DNA from: Neomesorhizobium albiziae
GTDB taxonomy: Bacteria > Pseudomonadota > Alphaproteobacteria > Rhizobiales > Rhizobiaceae
Direction of reading: 5' to 3'
Length of the DNA stretch: 64,000 bases
Assembly: GCF_900114255.1 (NCBI RefSeq)
Contig: NZ_FOSL01000003.1
Span: 69,501 to 133,500 of the forward strand
In this document: positions 8,245 through 17,087 of the stretch, one piece after another
How the letters are laid out: the number at the start of each line of letters is the position of its first letter
How positions within the stretch are numbered: the first letter of the stretch is position 1
The notes under the pieces: generated by a model
What the model was told of the DNA's origin: nothing
Databases searched by the model: none
Seen by the model: only the letters and a program-made list of their open reading frames with translations
Position numbers and translations under genes: made by a program

Positions 8245-9837
8245 TCAGTTCTTGGCGACGAGCCGGTAATACACGAAATCCGAGGTCGCACCGTTGACGT
8301 AGCCGCTGACTTTCGGGGCGAGCGCCACCTGCTTGACCGCCTGGAACATGATGACGATCGGCGATTTTGCCTGCACCTGCTTCTGCAGGTCGACATACAT
8401 GGCGTCACGCTTGGCACCATCGGTCTCGGCGAGCGCGGCAAGCGTTGCCTTGTTCATTTCGTCCGGCACCGCCCAGGCGTTGCGCCAGGTCGTCGTGCTC
8501 TGGTAGCTGCCGTCGGCATTGTCGGCGTTGTAGGCAAACGCCTTGGCGTTCGAATGCGGATCCATGAAGTCCGGCCCCCAGTAGAGCAGCATCGCCTCGT
8601 GCGTGCGGGCGCGGTATTTGGTGATTACCTGCGCGCCGGTGCCCGGCACGATTTCAAAATTAATGCCGGCCTGGGCGAACGTCGATTGCAGCGACTGCGC
8701 CATGTCTGTGAACGGCGTCGAGTTGATGACGTCGAGCGTCACGGTGATCGGCGTCTTGATACCGGCGTCGGCGAGGATTTTCTTCGCCTTTTCAACGTCG
8801 TAGGTAAACGGTGTGTCGTCCAGCGCGCCAGGGAAACCGCTTGGCCAGAAGGCCTGGTGGGTCGTCATCTGGCCCTTGAGGAAACTGTCGGTCATGCCCT
8901 TGTAGTCGACGAGATAGCGGGCGGCGTCCCACACGGCTTCCGGCTGCAGCGCGGCGGTCTTCTGGTTGAAGCTCAGGAAGTGAACCGCGGCCTGCGGGTA
9001 GGTCTCGATCTTTACCGTACCCTTGCCTTCCAGGCCCGCGACCTGGTCGGGCGTCAGGTTCTGTGCCATGTCGACATCACCCGATTCCAGTAAAAGCTGC
9101 TGGGTCGCGGCTTCGGCGACATGGCGGATGATCACCGACTTCATCTTCGGCGCGCCCTTGAAATAGTCGGGATTGGCGTCGACGGTCAGTATCTCCGCCG
9201 GGCGGAAGACGCGCAGCTTGAACGGGCCGGAGCCGGCGGAATTGGCGTTCAGCCAGGCATTGCCGAGATCGCCGTCCTTCTCGTTGGCCATGACAGTCAG
9301 TTCGTCGACCACCGAAGCCGGGCGCGAGGCCATCACGTTCAGAACGAAGTTCGGCGAGAAGTCGCCTTCATATTTGATGACGATCTTGTTGCCGTCGATC
9401 TTCACCATCTCGGCGATGTTTTCGGGCGTCCAGCCGAGCTGGGTGAGGATAAAGGCTGGCGCCTTGTTGAGCACCACCGTGCGCTTAAGGGAAAAGAACA
9501 CGTCCTCCGGGCGCACCGGGTTGCCGGAGTGGAACTTCACGCCGTCGCGCAGCGTGAAGGCAATCGTCTTTGACGCGGCATCGGACGACCATTCGGTGGC
9601 AAGGCCCGGCGCCAGCTTTTCGGTGTCCTCGGCGTCATATTGCACCAGCCGGTCGTAGACATTGGTGACGAATTCGCCGGAGGTGAATTCGTAGGCTTGG
9701 GCAGGATCGATGGCGACGATATCGTCGATGTTCTGCGCCACCACCAGTACGTCCGGCGGCGTTTCCGCAAGGGCGTGGAGCGGCGCCAGCGGCAACGCCA
9801 GCGCGGCCGCCAGCATGGCGGTTCTGAAAAACTTCAT
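8245..9837 (-). CDS. ABC transporter periplasmic binding protein, peptide/nickel type (SBP family 5)
   Basis: A 530-residue secreted solute-binding protein. A signal peptide (MKFFRTAMLAAALALPLAP) ends near ALA-ET at about residue 22. The family 5 signature appears around FTLRDGVKFHSGNPVRPEDV. It would capture oligopeptides or a similar ligand for the permease operon that starts divergently at 10649. Its ATG overlaps the stop codon of the upstream XRE-cupin regulator (ATGA), and GGGAG lies upstream, so the two are translationally coupled. A much longer in-frame reading exists, but the signal peptide fixes this start. A strong terminator follows. Confidence 0.93.
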   Translation of the reverse strand: MKFFRTAMLAAALALPLAPLHALAETPPDVLVVAQNIDDIVAIDPAQAYEFTSGEFVTNVYDRLVQYDAEDTEKLAPGLATEWSSDAASKTIAFTLRDGVKFHSGNPVRPEDVFFSLKRTVVLNKAPAFILTQLGWTPENIAEMVKIDGNKIVIKYEGDFSPNFVLNVMASRPASVVDELTVMANEKDGDLGNAWLNANSAGSGPFKLRVFRPAEILTVDANPDYFKGAPKMKSVIIRHVAEAATQQLLLESGDVDMAQNLTPDQVAGLEGKGTVKIETYPQAAVHFLSFNQKTAALQPEAVWDAARYLVDYKGMTDSFLKGQMTTHQAFWPSGFPGALDDTPFTYDVEKAKKILADAGIKTPITVTLDVINSTPFTDMAQSLQSTFAQAGINFEIVPGTGAQVITKYRARTHEAMLLYWGPDFMDPHSNAKAFAYNADNADGSYQSTTTWRNAWAVPDEMNKATLAALAETDGAKRDAMYVDLQKQVQAKSPIVIMFQAVKQVALAPKVSGYVNGATSDFVYYRLVAKN

Positions 9838-10514
9838 GGTTTCGTTCTCCCTCTTGATCTGGAACGTTCGGATTTTTTCACGGTGTCTGCTTCGGCCGAT
9901 TTGGCGGCCGAACCGGGATCCTGCATTTCGGTTCGCGGACGCAGGATCGCCATCGTTCCCGTCCACAGCACCTTGGCTGCCCCCTCCGACCGGTTTTCCC
10001 AGCTGTGCGAGCTCGAACCGCGGAAGTGCAGACTGTCACCCGCCGACAAGGTGACCGTTTCGTCCTCGATGGTTTGCAAGAGTTCGCCCTCCAGCACATA
10101 GAGAAGCTCGTCTCCCTCATGCCGCACCATTTCGGACCGGTGGCCGGGTGGCACGGTCATCATGAAGGCGGAAAGCCCGCGGCCAGCGAACTCGGCATGC
10201 AGCCGTTCATAGACGACCGAAGATCCAGGCAGCGAGAAACGCGGCCGCTCGACGCCGCGCGTGAGGCCGTTCTCGATGGATGGCGTGGCGATGAAATAGT
10301 CGATGTCGACGCCGAGGCCCCGCGCAATGCCTGCCAGCGCCCCGAGCGAAGGGGTCGCTTGATCGCGCTCTACCTGGCTGAGGAAGCCTATCGACAGCCC
10401 TGCCGCCTCGCCCAGCGCCTGCAATGTCATGTGAAGACGCCGGCGCCTCGACCGAATGAGCGCGCCGACCTTCGGTTGGCCCGACCTGGCGTCCGGCAGC
10501 GGTTCGATATTCAC
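9834..10514 (-). CDS. XRE-family regulator with C-terminal cupin domain
   Basis: A 226-residue regulator. The Xre helix-turn-helix lies at about 18-72 (MTLQALGEAAGLSIGFLSQV), and a cupin barrel at about 110-185 contains MVRHEGDELLYVLEGEL and the final His segment. Such fusions sense a small ligand and control transport or catabolic genes. I chose GTG at 10514 with GAGG upstream, because the longer reading would begin inside the palindromic AT-rich region that looks like the operator. The stop overlaps the start of the binding-protein gene. It most likely regulates itself and the divergent transporter. Confidence 0.85.
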   Translation of the reverse strand: MNIEPLPDARSGQPKVGALIRSRRRRLHMTLQALGEAAGLSIGFLSQVERDQATPSLGALAGIARGLGVDIDYFIATPSIENGLTRGVERPRFSLPGSSVVYERLHAEFAGRGLSAFMMTVPPGHRSEMVRHEGDELLYVLEGELLQTIEDETVTLSAGDSLHFRGSSSHSWENRSEGAAKVLWTGTMAILRPRTEMQDPGSAAKSAEADTVKKSERSRSRGRTKP

Positions 10515-10528
10515 AGTCAAAGCCGCCT

Positions 10529-10563
10529 CATCAAAATTTTTTTGATGTAAGCAAAATTTTTTG
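10529..10563. promoter_or_regulatory. Two phased palindromes between regulator and permease operon, candidate operator
   Basis: A perfect inverted repeat CATCAAAA-TTT-TTTTGATG (10529-10547) is followed by a second CAAAA-TT-TTTTG (10552-10563). Their centres are about 20 bases apart, two helical turns. They sit in the only AT-rich stretch between the XRE-cupin gene and the divergent permease gene, as expected for an autoregulatory operator. Confidence 0.65.
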
Positions 10564-10648
10564 TATAGTCCAAGCATCAATTTTCAGCACGCCGAATACC
10601 TCCCGTGATTTCTGCCGGCGTGTCCATCGTTCAGGAAAGTGTCTGCCT

Positions 10649-11734
10649 TTGTCGCTCGAGCCTGCAATCGAACCGGCAGCGCCTGCCGCAGTCGGTGGGG
10701 AGCGACGCGATTCCCGCAGAGCCCGCCGGCTCGCGGTCTCGCTCGGCGCCTTCCTGGTCACCGTGGCGCTGACTTTCCTCGGCCTCTTGGCCATCACCTT
10801 CTTCATCGGACGCGTCGTGCCGATCGATCCGGTCCTGGCCGTTGTCGGCGACCGCGCACCGCAGGCGGTCTACGAGCGGGTTCGCGAGGAGATGGGCATT
10901 GACCGGCCCTTGATCGTCCAGTTCGCCTCCTATGTCGGCGATGTGGTGCAGGGCGACCTCGGCAATTCGGTCTCGACGCAGCGGCCGGTCGTCGAGGACC
11001 TCGCCCGCGTCTTCCCGGCGACGCTCGAAATGGCGACCATCGGCATCATCATCGGCGTCCTGCTCGGCGTTCCGATGGGCGTCTGGGCGGCCAGCCGGCA
11101 GGGCAGCCTGCTCGACCAAGCGATCCGCGTCGTCGGCCTGCTCGGCTATTCCGTGCCCGCGTTCTGGTTGGGCCTCGTCGGCCTCGCGGTGTTTTACGCG
11201 CGCCTGCAATGGGTGAGCGGGCCTGGCCGCATCGACGTCTATTATGACGGGTTGGTGCCGCCGGTCACCGGCCTGATGCTGGTCGACAGCCTGCTTGCCG
11301 GCGACACGCAGGTTTTCATGAACGCCGTCCAGCATCTGATCCTGCCGGCGTCGATCCTCGGCTTCTTCAGCCTCGCCTACATCGCGCGCATGACGCGTTC
11401 CTTCATGCTCGACCAGCTCAACCAGGAATATGTCACGACCGCCCGGGTGAAAGGCGTCTCCGAACGCGCCGTCATCTGGCGGCATGCCTTCCGGCCGATC
11501 CTGGTGCCGCTCATCACCGTCATCGGTCTGTCCTATGCCGGGCTGCTCGAAGGTTCGGTCATGATCGAAACCGTGTTCTCCTGGCCGGGCATCGGCAACT
11601 ACCTGACCAACGCCCTGCTCAACGCCGACATGAACGCGGTGCTCGGGGCGACATTGGTCATCGGCGCCGTCTTCATCGGCATCAACAAACTGTCGGACGT
11701 GCTGTACCGCGTCCTCGATCCGAGGGCGCGCTGA
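10649..11734 (+). CDS. ABC transporter permease, DppB/OppB type
   Basis: A 361-residue inner-membrane permease with about six helices. The first is at about 30-52, and the binding-protein-dependent transport EAA loop lies near TARVKGVSERAVIWRHAFRP. The motif GSVMIETVFSWPGIG is typical of the DppB group. The start is TTG at 10649 with AGGAAAG upstream. Its stop overlaps the next gene (TGATG), the first of several overlaps marking a five-gene operon of permease, permease, ATPase, ATPase and GAF protein. The partner binding protein is encoded divergently. Confidence 0.92.
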   Translation: MSLEPAIEPAAPAAVGGERRDSRRARRLAVSLGAFLVTVALTFLGLLAITFFIGRVVPIDPVLAVVGDRAPQAVYERVREEMGIDRPLIVQFASYVGDVVQGDLGNSVSTQRPVVEDLARVFPATLEMATIGIIIGVLLGVPMGVWAASRQGSLLDQAIRVVGLLGYSVPAFWLGLVGLAVFYARLQWVSGPGRIDVYYDGLVPPVTGLMLVDSLLAGDTQVFMNAVQHLILPASILGFFSLAYIARMTRSFMLDQLNQEYVTTARVKGVSERAVIWRHAFRPILVPLITVIGLSYAGLLEGSVMIETVFSWPGIGNYLTNALLNADMNAVLGATLVIGAVFIGINKLSDVLYRVLDPRAR

Positions 11735-12636
11735 TGACGACAGTCGACTGGCTGCTGGCCGACTCGCCGTCGTCGCGCATGCAGGCGCGGCTCGGCCGCT
11801 GGTACCGCATCTTCCGGGCCCTGCTCCGCAACCCGCTCGCCGTGATCGGCGGCATCATCGTGCTAGCGCTGATCGTCATCGCCGCCTTCGCGCCGATGAT
11901 TGCAACGCATTCGCCGATCGCCGGCTCGCTCTCCGAGCGCCTGATGCCTCCCGACGCACAGCATTGGATGGGCACCGACGAACTCGGACGGGATATCTGG
12001 TCGCGCATCGTCTACGGCGCCCGCATCACGCTGGCCATTGTCGCGCTTGTCGCGGTGCTTGCCGCGCCTGTCGGCCTGCTGATCGGCGCCATCTCCGGCT
12101 ATTTCGGCGGCTGGACAGACCGTATCCTGATGGGCATCACCGACATCTTCCTGTCGATGCCCAAGCTGATCCTGGCGCTGGCCTTCGTCGCGGCGCTTGG
12201 ACCCGGCATCGAAAACGCCATCATCGCCATCGCCATCACCTCATGGCCCGCCTATGCGCGCATCGCGCGCGCCGAAACGCTGACCTTCCGCAACAGCGAA
12301 TTCATCCAGGCCGTACAACTGCAGGGCGCTTCCGCCACCCGCGTTATCGTCAGGCACATATTGCCGCTCTGCTCGTCGTCGATGATCATCCGCGTGACGC
12401 TCGACATGGCCGGCATCATCCTAACCGCCGCCGGCCTTGGCTTCCTCGGCCTCGGCGCGCAACCGCCGCTGCCGGAATGGGGCGCCATGATCTCGCGCGG
12501 CCGCACCTTCATCCTCGACCAGTGGTGGGTCGCCACCATGCCAGGTTTCGCCATCGTCATCGTCAGCCTCGGTTTCTGCTTCCTCGGCGACGGCCTGCGC
12601 GACGTGCTCGATCCCAAGCAGGGAGGCAAGCGATGA
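11734..12636 (+). CDS. ABC transporter permease, DppC/OppC type
   Basis: A 300-residue second permease of the peptide-type transporter. It has the OppC N-terminal region with a membrane helix at about 33-55, the HWMGTDELGRDIWSRIVYGAR segment characteristic of DppC, and the EAA loop near QAVQLQGASATRVIVRHILP. It ends with FLGDGLRDVLDPK, the usual DppC C-terminus. It overlaps both neighbours by four bases or fewer, so translation is coupled through the operon. Confidence 0.93.
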   Translation: MTTVDWLLADSPSSRMQARLGRWYRIFRALLRNPLAVIGGIIVLALIVIAAFAPMIATHSPIAGSLSERLMPPDAQHWMGTDELGRDIWSRIVYGARITLAIVALVAVLAAPVGLLIGAISGYFGGWTDRILMGITDIFLSMPKLILALAFVAALGPGIENAIIAIAITSWPAYARIARAETLTFRNSEFIQAVQLQGASATRVIVRHILPLCSSSMIIRVTLDMAGIILTAAGLGFLGLGAQPPLPEWGAMISRGRTFILDQWWVATMPGFAIVIVSLGFCFLGDGLRDVLDPKQGGKR

Positions 12637-13469
12637 GCGCCCCGCTGCTCGACGTTCAGAACCTGCGCGTGACCTTCCCGACGCTGCAGGGGCCGGTGGA
12701 GGTGGTGCGTGGCATCTCCTTCCAGGTCGGTCGCGAGCGTGTCGGCATCGTCGGCGAAAGCGGCTCGGGCAAGTCGATGACCGGCCGGTCGATCCTGCGG
12801 CTCATCCGGTCGCCTGGTACGGTCACCGCCGACCGGCTGCGACTCGGCGATACGGACATCCTGACAGCTTCCGATAGGGACATGCGCGCCATTCGCGGCC
12901 GCCGCATTTCCATGGTGATGCAAGACCCGAAATTCTCGCTGAACCCGGTGATGACCATCGGCGCGCAGATCGGCGAAGCCCTGACCGTGCACCAGAAATT
13001 GCCCCGCCAGGCGGTGCGGCGGCGCGTTCATGAAATGCTGGAAGCGGTGCGCATCCGCGACCCCGAACGCGTGTTCGGGCTCTACCCGCACGAAGTCTCC
13101 GGCGGCATGGGCCAGCGGGTGATGATCGCGATGATGCTCATCCCCGAACCCGACCTGTTGATCGCCGACGAGCCCACATCGGCGCTCGACGTCTCGGTGC
13201 GCGCCCAGGTTCTGCAGATCATCGACGACCTCGTGACCCGCAAGGGCATGGGCCTGATCTTCATCAGCCACGATCTCAACCTGGTTTCGCGCTTCTGCGA
13301 CCGCATCCTCGTCATGTATGCCGGCGAGATCGTCGAGCAATGCCGCGCCTCCGAACTCGGCAAGGCCACGCATCCCTACACGCGCGGCCTGCTCGCTTCG
13401 GTGCCGAGGCTCAATGAGACGCGCGCCGAACTGCCGGTGCTCGACCGCAGCGCCTGGAGCGTCGCATGA
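12633..13469 (+). CDS. ABC transporter ATPase, DppD/OppD type
   Basis: A 278-residue ATPase of the peptide/nickel transporter group. Walker A is GESGSGKS, the Q-loop is in MVMQDPKFSLNP, and the signature is SGGMGQRV in place of the usual SGGxxQR. Walker B is LLIADEPTSALD, with the switch His in ISHDLN. It is shorter than full OppD (about 320 residues), and the C-terminal extension is reduced. The start ATG overlaps the previous stop (ATGA) and is preceded by GGGAGG. It pairs with the next ATPase as a heterodimer. Confidence 0.92.
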   Translation: MSAPLLDVQNLRVTFPTLQGPVEVVRGISFQVGRERVGIVGESGSGKSMTGRSILRLIRSPGTVTADRLRLGDTDILTASDRDMRAIRGRRISMVMQDPKFSLNPVMTIGAQIGEALTVHQKLPRQAVRRRVHEMLEAVRIRDPERVFGLYPHEVSGGMGQRVMIAMMLIPEPDLLIADEPTSALDVSVRAQVLQIIDDLVTRKGMGLIFISHDLNLVSRFCDRILVMYAGEIVEQCRASELGKATHPYTRGLLASVPRLNETRAELPVLDRSAWSVA

Positions 13470-14209
13470 ACGCCCTCCAGATCCGCAATCTCAGCGTCTC
13501 CTATGGCGACACCAGAGTGGTCGACACTGTTTCCATCAACGTGGTGCGGGGCGAAAGCTTCGCACTGGTCGGCGAAAGCGGCTCCGGCAAGTCGACGGTG
13601 CTTAAAGCGGTCGCCGGGCTGGCGCCGCAGTGGACCGGTGAGATCTCCGTGTTCGGACAGCCACGCAGCAAGGGCATCGACCGCGCATTCGCTTCGCGGG
13701 GCCAGATGGTGTTCCAGGATCCCTACGGCTCCCTGCACCCGCGGCAGACGGTCGACGCGACGCTCAGCGAACCGCTGGCGATCCATGGCCTCGGCGGCCA
13801 GGATGCCCGCGTTCAGGAGATCATGGCGGCCGTCGGGCTCGACCGGCGTTTCCGCTTCCGCCTGCCGCATCAGCTTTCCGGCGGGCAGCGGCAGCGCGTG
13901 GCGATCGCCCGCGCCCTGATGCTCGAACCCAAGCTCCTGCTGCTCGACGAACCGACCTCCGCGCTCGACGTTTCGGTGCAGGCCGAAATCCTCAACCTGC
14001 TCAAGCGCCTGCGTCGGGAAAAAGGCCTCTCCTACCTTCTGGTCACGCACGATCTGCCGGTGGTCTCGTTCCTCTGCGACCGGCTGGCGGTGATGCGCGA
14101 GGGAAAGATCGTCGAGACCAACACGGTGGACGCACTGAAACGCGGCCGCATGACCAACGATTATTCGCGCGAACTCATCGAGAAGAGCGCGCTGACCACC
14201 AGTGCCTGA
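13466..14209 (+). CDS. ABC transporter ATPase, DppF/OppF type
   Basis: A 247-residue ATPase. Walker A is GESGSGKST, the Q-loop is in MVFQDPYGSLHPRQ, the signature is LSGGQRQRV, Walker B is LLLLDEPTSALD and the switch is VTHDL. The PYGSLHPR segment is characteristic of the DppF/OppF side of the dimer. The zinc/oligopeptide C-terminal extension is missing, so it is compact. It overlaps the previous gene by four bases (ATGA) and is followed after 12 bases by a GAF-domain gene in the same operon. Confidence 0.93.
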   Translation: MNALQIRNLSVSYGDTRVVDTVSINVVRGESFALVGESGSGKSTVLKAVAGLAPQWTGEISVFGQPRSKGIDRAFASRGQMVFQDPYGSLHPRQTVDATLSEPLAIHGLGGQDARVQEIMAAVGLDRRFRFRLPHQLSGGQRQRVAIARALMLEPKLLLLDEPTSALDVSVQAEILNLLKRLRREKGLSYLLVTHDLPVVSFLCDRLAVMREGKIVETNTVDALKRGRMTNDYSRELIEKSALTTSA

Positions 14210-14221
14210 AAGGACTTTTCC

Positions 14222-14722
14222 GTGACCGATACCTTGAAGCCCTCCACTGACTTCCGCAGTGCGATCGAGGCGACGAACGACCCGGCGGTCGCCTGGGCAG
14301 CGCTACAGCGGCTGGCCGACGTGCTGTTCGGCGTGAAGCTGTTCACGGTGTCGACCGTCGACATGACGGCTGGGCTGTCGCGGCGCCTCTTCACCAGCGA
14401 TCCCGCCAGCTACCCGGTTTCGGGCACCAAGCCGATCTCCAAAGATGCGTGGTACGAGCAGGTGGTGGCTGGCCGGCAGAACTTCATCAAGAACACGCTC
14501 GCGGAAATCTCAGGTCATTTCCCCGATTACGAACTGATCGGCAGTCTCGGCTGCGGTTCGGTGCTCAATATGCCCGTCGTGCTCGGCGGCGAAGTTGTCG
14601 GCACGGTCAACTGCCTCGGCGCCGAACATCATTTCACGCCGCAGCGCATCGCGGCGTCCGAACATCTGAGATTGCCCGCACTTGCCGCTTTCCTGATCTT
14701 CCACAACGCGGGTCGCGGATGA
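14222..14722 (+). CDS. GAF-domain protein linked to the peptide ABC operon
   Basis: A 166-residue protein that is essentially one GAF-like fold. Hydrophobic strands are visible at KLFTVSTVDM, GCGSVLNMPVVLGGEVVGTVNCLG and a closing helix. It has no catalytic or output domain. The start is GTG, 12 bases after the last ATPase gene. Its place as the last gene of a transporter operon suggests it binds or senses the imported compound, which is inference. No membrane segment. Confidence 0.8.
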   Translation: MTDTLKPSTDFRSAIEATNDPAVAWAALQRLADVLFGVKLFTVSTVDMTAGLSRRLFTSDPASYPVSGTKPISKDAWYEQVVAGRQNFIKNTLAEISGHFPDYELIGSLGCGSVLNMPVVLGGEVVGTVNCLGAEHHFTPQRIAASEHLRLPALAAFLIFHNAGRG

Positions 14723-14754
14723 TCTGTGGATTTTCCGTCTCAGTTCAAAAATTG

Positions 14755-14784
14755 AAGGGCCGTTTCCCCAGGGAAACGGCCCTT
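14755..14784 (-). terminator. Terminator between convergent operons
   Basis: A perfect 14-base stem (AAGGGCCGTTTCCC and its complement) with a two-base loop. On the minus strand it is followed by CAATTTTTG, so it terminates the aldehyde dehydrogenase gene ending at 14816. The plus-strand side (ATAATAG) is weaker but may also serve the GAF gene. Confidence 0.82.
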
Positions 14785-14815
14785 ATAATAGCTGGGAAAA
14801 CCCGAGGCTCGAGGG

Positions 14816-16246
14816 TCAATCGGCGCCGTAGCCGATGATGCCCTTCACTTCGAGGAAGTCGTGAATGGCCCAGTCGGCATATTCGCGCCCGTTGCCCGAC
14901 TGCTTGTAGCCGCCGAAGGGCGCGAACGTATCCCACTCCGGATAGTTGAGGTTGATCTGGCCGGCGCGCAGTCTGCCGGCGACCTTGCGGGCGTGGCTGA
15001 TGTCTTTGGACTGTACATAGGCGGCAAGCCCGTAGACGGTATCGTTGGCGATACGGATCGCATCTTCCTCGTCTTCGTAGGAAAGCACAGACAGCACCGG
15101 CCCGAAGATTTCTTCGCGCGCGATCGTCATGTCGGGCGTGACGTGGCCGAACACGGTCGGCCGCACGAAGTAACCGCGGTTCAAGTCTTCCGGCCGGCCG
15201 GGGCCGCCGGTGACCAGCGTGGCGCCTTCCGAAATACCGCTTTCGATCAGCCGCTGGATCTTGTTGTACTGAACCTCGCTGACCACCGGTCCGAGCTGGG
15301 TTTCCTCCGAACGCGGGTTGCCGACCTTGAAACGCTCCGCCGCCTTGCGGGCGACAGCCAGCGCTTCGTCATGGCGGGGCGCCGGCACCAGCATCCGGGT
15401 CGGCGCATCGCAGGACTGGCCGGAATTGCCGAAGCAGCCTTCGACGCCCTTGCGCACCGCCCGCTCGAAATCGGCGTCTGGCAGGATGATGTTGGGCGAC
15501 TTGCCGCCGAGTTCCTGTGCGACGCGCTTGACGGTTTCGGCGGCTGTCCTGGCGACGATGATGCCGGCGCGGGTCGAGCCGGTGAACGACACCATGTCGA
15601 CATCGGGATGGCCGGCCATCACCTGGCCGACATCAGGACCGGTGCCGTTGACCATGTTGTAGACGCCTTTCGGTGTGCCGGCCGCATGCATGACCTCGGA
15701 AAACACGATGCCCGAGATCGGCGCGATCTCGGAGGGCTTCAACACCACCGTGCAGCCGGCGGCGATTGCCGGCGCGACCTTGCAGACGATCTGGTTGAGC
15801 GGCCAGTTCCATGGCGTGATCAGCGCGCAGACGCCGATCGGCTCCTTGACCACCATGGTGGTGCCGCGCAGTTCGCCGAATTCGTAGTCTTCCAGCGCCT
15901 TGATGGTTGCTTCCATATGCGCCCGGCCGGCCCAGGCCTGCGCCTCGCGCGCCCAGGTGATCGGCGCACCCATTTCGTGGCTGACGGCCTGGGCGATGTC
16001 CTCGAAGCGCTCGTTGTAGACTTCGAGGATTCTTTTCAGTAGCGCCAGCCGTTCGGCCTTGGTCGTTTGCGAGAACGTTGGAAAGGCTGCCTTCGCTGCC
16101 GCCACCGCGCGGTTCACGTCTTCCGATGAGCCGACGGAGATAGCGGTGTAGGCTTCCTCGGTAGAAGGATCGATCACGTCCAGTTTCGCGGGTTTGGCCG
16201 GATCGACCCAGGCGCCGTCGATGTAGAAGCGAAGGTGGTTGTTCAT
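14816..16246 (-). CDS. Aldehyde dehydrogenase family protein, NAD(P)-dependent
   Basis: A 476-residue cytoplasmic enzyme oxidising an aldehyde to the acid. The oxyanion Asn is in TPWNWPLNQ, the cofactor loop is FTGSTRAGI, the general base Glu is in QELGGKSPN and the catalytic Cys is in GNSGQSCDAPTRM. Further motifs are REEIFGPVLSV and the C-terminal PFGGYKQSGNGRE. Length and motifs are normal for the family. The substrate cannot be predicted. It is monocistronic, with the family-typical start MNNHLRFYIDGAWV, and converges on the ABC operon with a shared terminator. Confidence 0.93.
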   Translation of the reverse strand: MNNHLRFYIDGAWVDPAKPAKLDVIDPSTEEAYTAISVGSSEDVNRAVAAAKAAFPTFSQTTKAERLALLKRILEVYNERFEDIAQAVSHEMGAPITWAREAQAWAGRAHMEATIKALEDYEFGELRGTTMVVKEPIGVCALITPWNWPLNQIVCKVAPAIAAGCTVVLKPSEIAPISGIVFSEVMHAAGTPKGVYNMVNGTGPDVGQVMAGHPDVDMVSFTGSTRAGIIVARTAAETVKRVAQELGGKSPNIILPDADFERAVRKGVEGCFGNSGQSCDAPTRMLVPAPRHDEALAVARKAAERFKVGNPRSEETQLGPVVSEVQYNKIQRLIESGISEGATLVTGGPGRPEDLNRGYFVRPTVFGHVTPDMTIAREEIFGPVLSVLSYEDEEDAIRIANDTVYGLAAYVQSKDISHARKVAGRLRAGQINLNYPEWDTFAPFGGYKQSGNGREYADWAIHDFLEVKGIIGYGAD

Positions 16247-16396
16247 CCGGTTTCTCCGTGATTGGTTCGCGGCGGCAGACTAGAGGTCCGCCCGAGGATC
16301 GCAAGGGGCAGAGCGGATGGTGTCGGCGATCCAGCGGCGGATTGCTGTCGGGATAACGACCATCGGCAGGTAGGCTGCGCCATGCGGACGTAGCGG

Positions 16397-16696
16397 TCAG
16401 TTCTTCAGGACGTCGGCCCAGTCCTTGTGGCGGCGGAACTCCGTCGCGACATACCTGCACAGCGGCGTGATCTTGACGCCTCCGGCGCGCGCATCCTCGA
16501 CCGCCCTAACCACCAGCTTCTCGGCGATGCCCCGGCCGCGATATTCCTGCGGCACCCAGGTGTGGTCGACGATGATGTGGCCGGGACCGCTTTCGACGAA
16601 GGTCAGTTCGGCTGGCTCGCCACTTGGCATGTCGATGACATAGCGGCCGCGATGCCCGCGCCGCTCCAGTCTTATCTCGGTTTTGGTCCGGTCCAT
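16397..16696 (-). CDS. Small GNAT-type N-acetyltransferase (YjdJ-like), copy 2
   Basis: A 99-residue single-domain acetyltransferase-like protein of the COG2388 type. It has the HTWVPQEYRGRGIAEKLVVR acetyl-CoA loop (R-G-R-G-I-A) and ends in HKDWADVLKN. It is a tandem paralogue of the next gene upstream (16774-17073), which has the same length and ends HPEWADVLKS. The substrate is unknown. It is probably the last gene of the operon that begins with the VOC dioxygenase at 18696. Confidence 0.85.
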   Translation of the reverse strand: MDRTKTEIRLERRGHRGRYVIDMPSGEPAELTFVESGPGHIIVDHTWVPQEYRGRGIAEKLVVRAVEDARAGGVKITPLCRYVATEFRRHKDWADVLKN

Positions 16697-16773
16697 GATT
16701 GCCTCGCATTCGCTGGGTTAACCGGAGGCCGCTGCGGATGGTTCCGCCACCCCGCTCGGAGACCGGCAACTCG

Positions 16774-17073
16774 TCAGCTTTTCAGTACGTCCGCCCATTC
16801 CGGATGCCGCCTGAATTGCGCATTGGCGAAAGGGCAGAGCGGAATGATCTTCTTGCCGGCGGCGCGGGCATCCTCCACGGCGCGAGTGACCAGCCGAAGC
16901 CCCGCACCCTGGCCGCGAAAGGCATCCGGCACTTCGGTATGATCGATGATGATCATCTGGTCGCCGGCCTTGCTGAACGTCATCTCCGCTTCGGCCCCCG
17001 CCGGGCCACGCAGGAAATAACGGCCTTTCGAGCCTGTGTCCTCGGTCTGGATTTCGGGTAGTGCTTCGGTCAT
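16774..17073 (-). CDS. Small GNAT-type N-acetyltransferase (YjdJ-like), copy 1
   Basis: A 99-residue acetyltransferase-like protein with the HTEVPDAFRGQGAGLRLVTR acetyl-CoA binding loop, a conserved RAVEDARA helix and the HPEWADVLKS end. It is a clear tandem paralogue of the gene at 16397-16696, with the same length but diverged in the first 30 residues. It lies 14 bases after the esterase gene, so it is in the same operon. Members of this group are often carried with stress or detoxification genes; the acceptor is not known. Confidence 0.85.
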   Translation of the reverse strand: MTEALPEIQTEDTGSKGRYFLRGPAGAEAEMTFSKAGDQMIIIDHTEVPDAFRGQGAGLRLVTRAVEDARAAGKKIIPLCPFANAQFRRHPEWADVLKS

Positions 17074-17087
17074 GTCGGGCGTCCTGG

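Noticed and set aside
11964-12632. Upstream extension of the first ABC ATPase reading
   Set aside because: It is an Arg/His-rich shadow of the permease gene; the real protein starts at 12633, where the ATG overlaps the permease stop.
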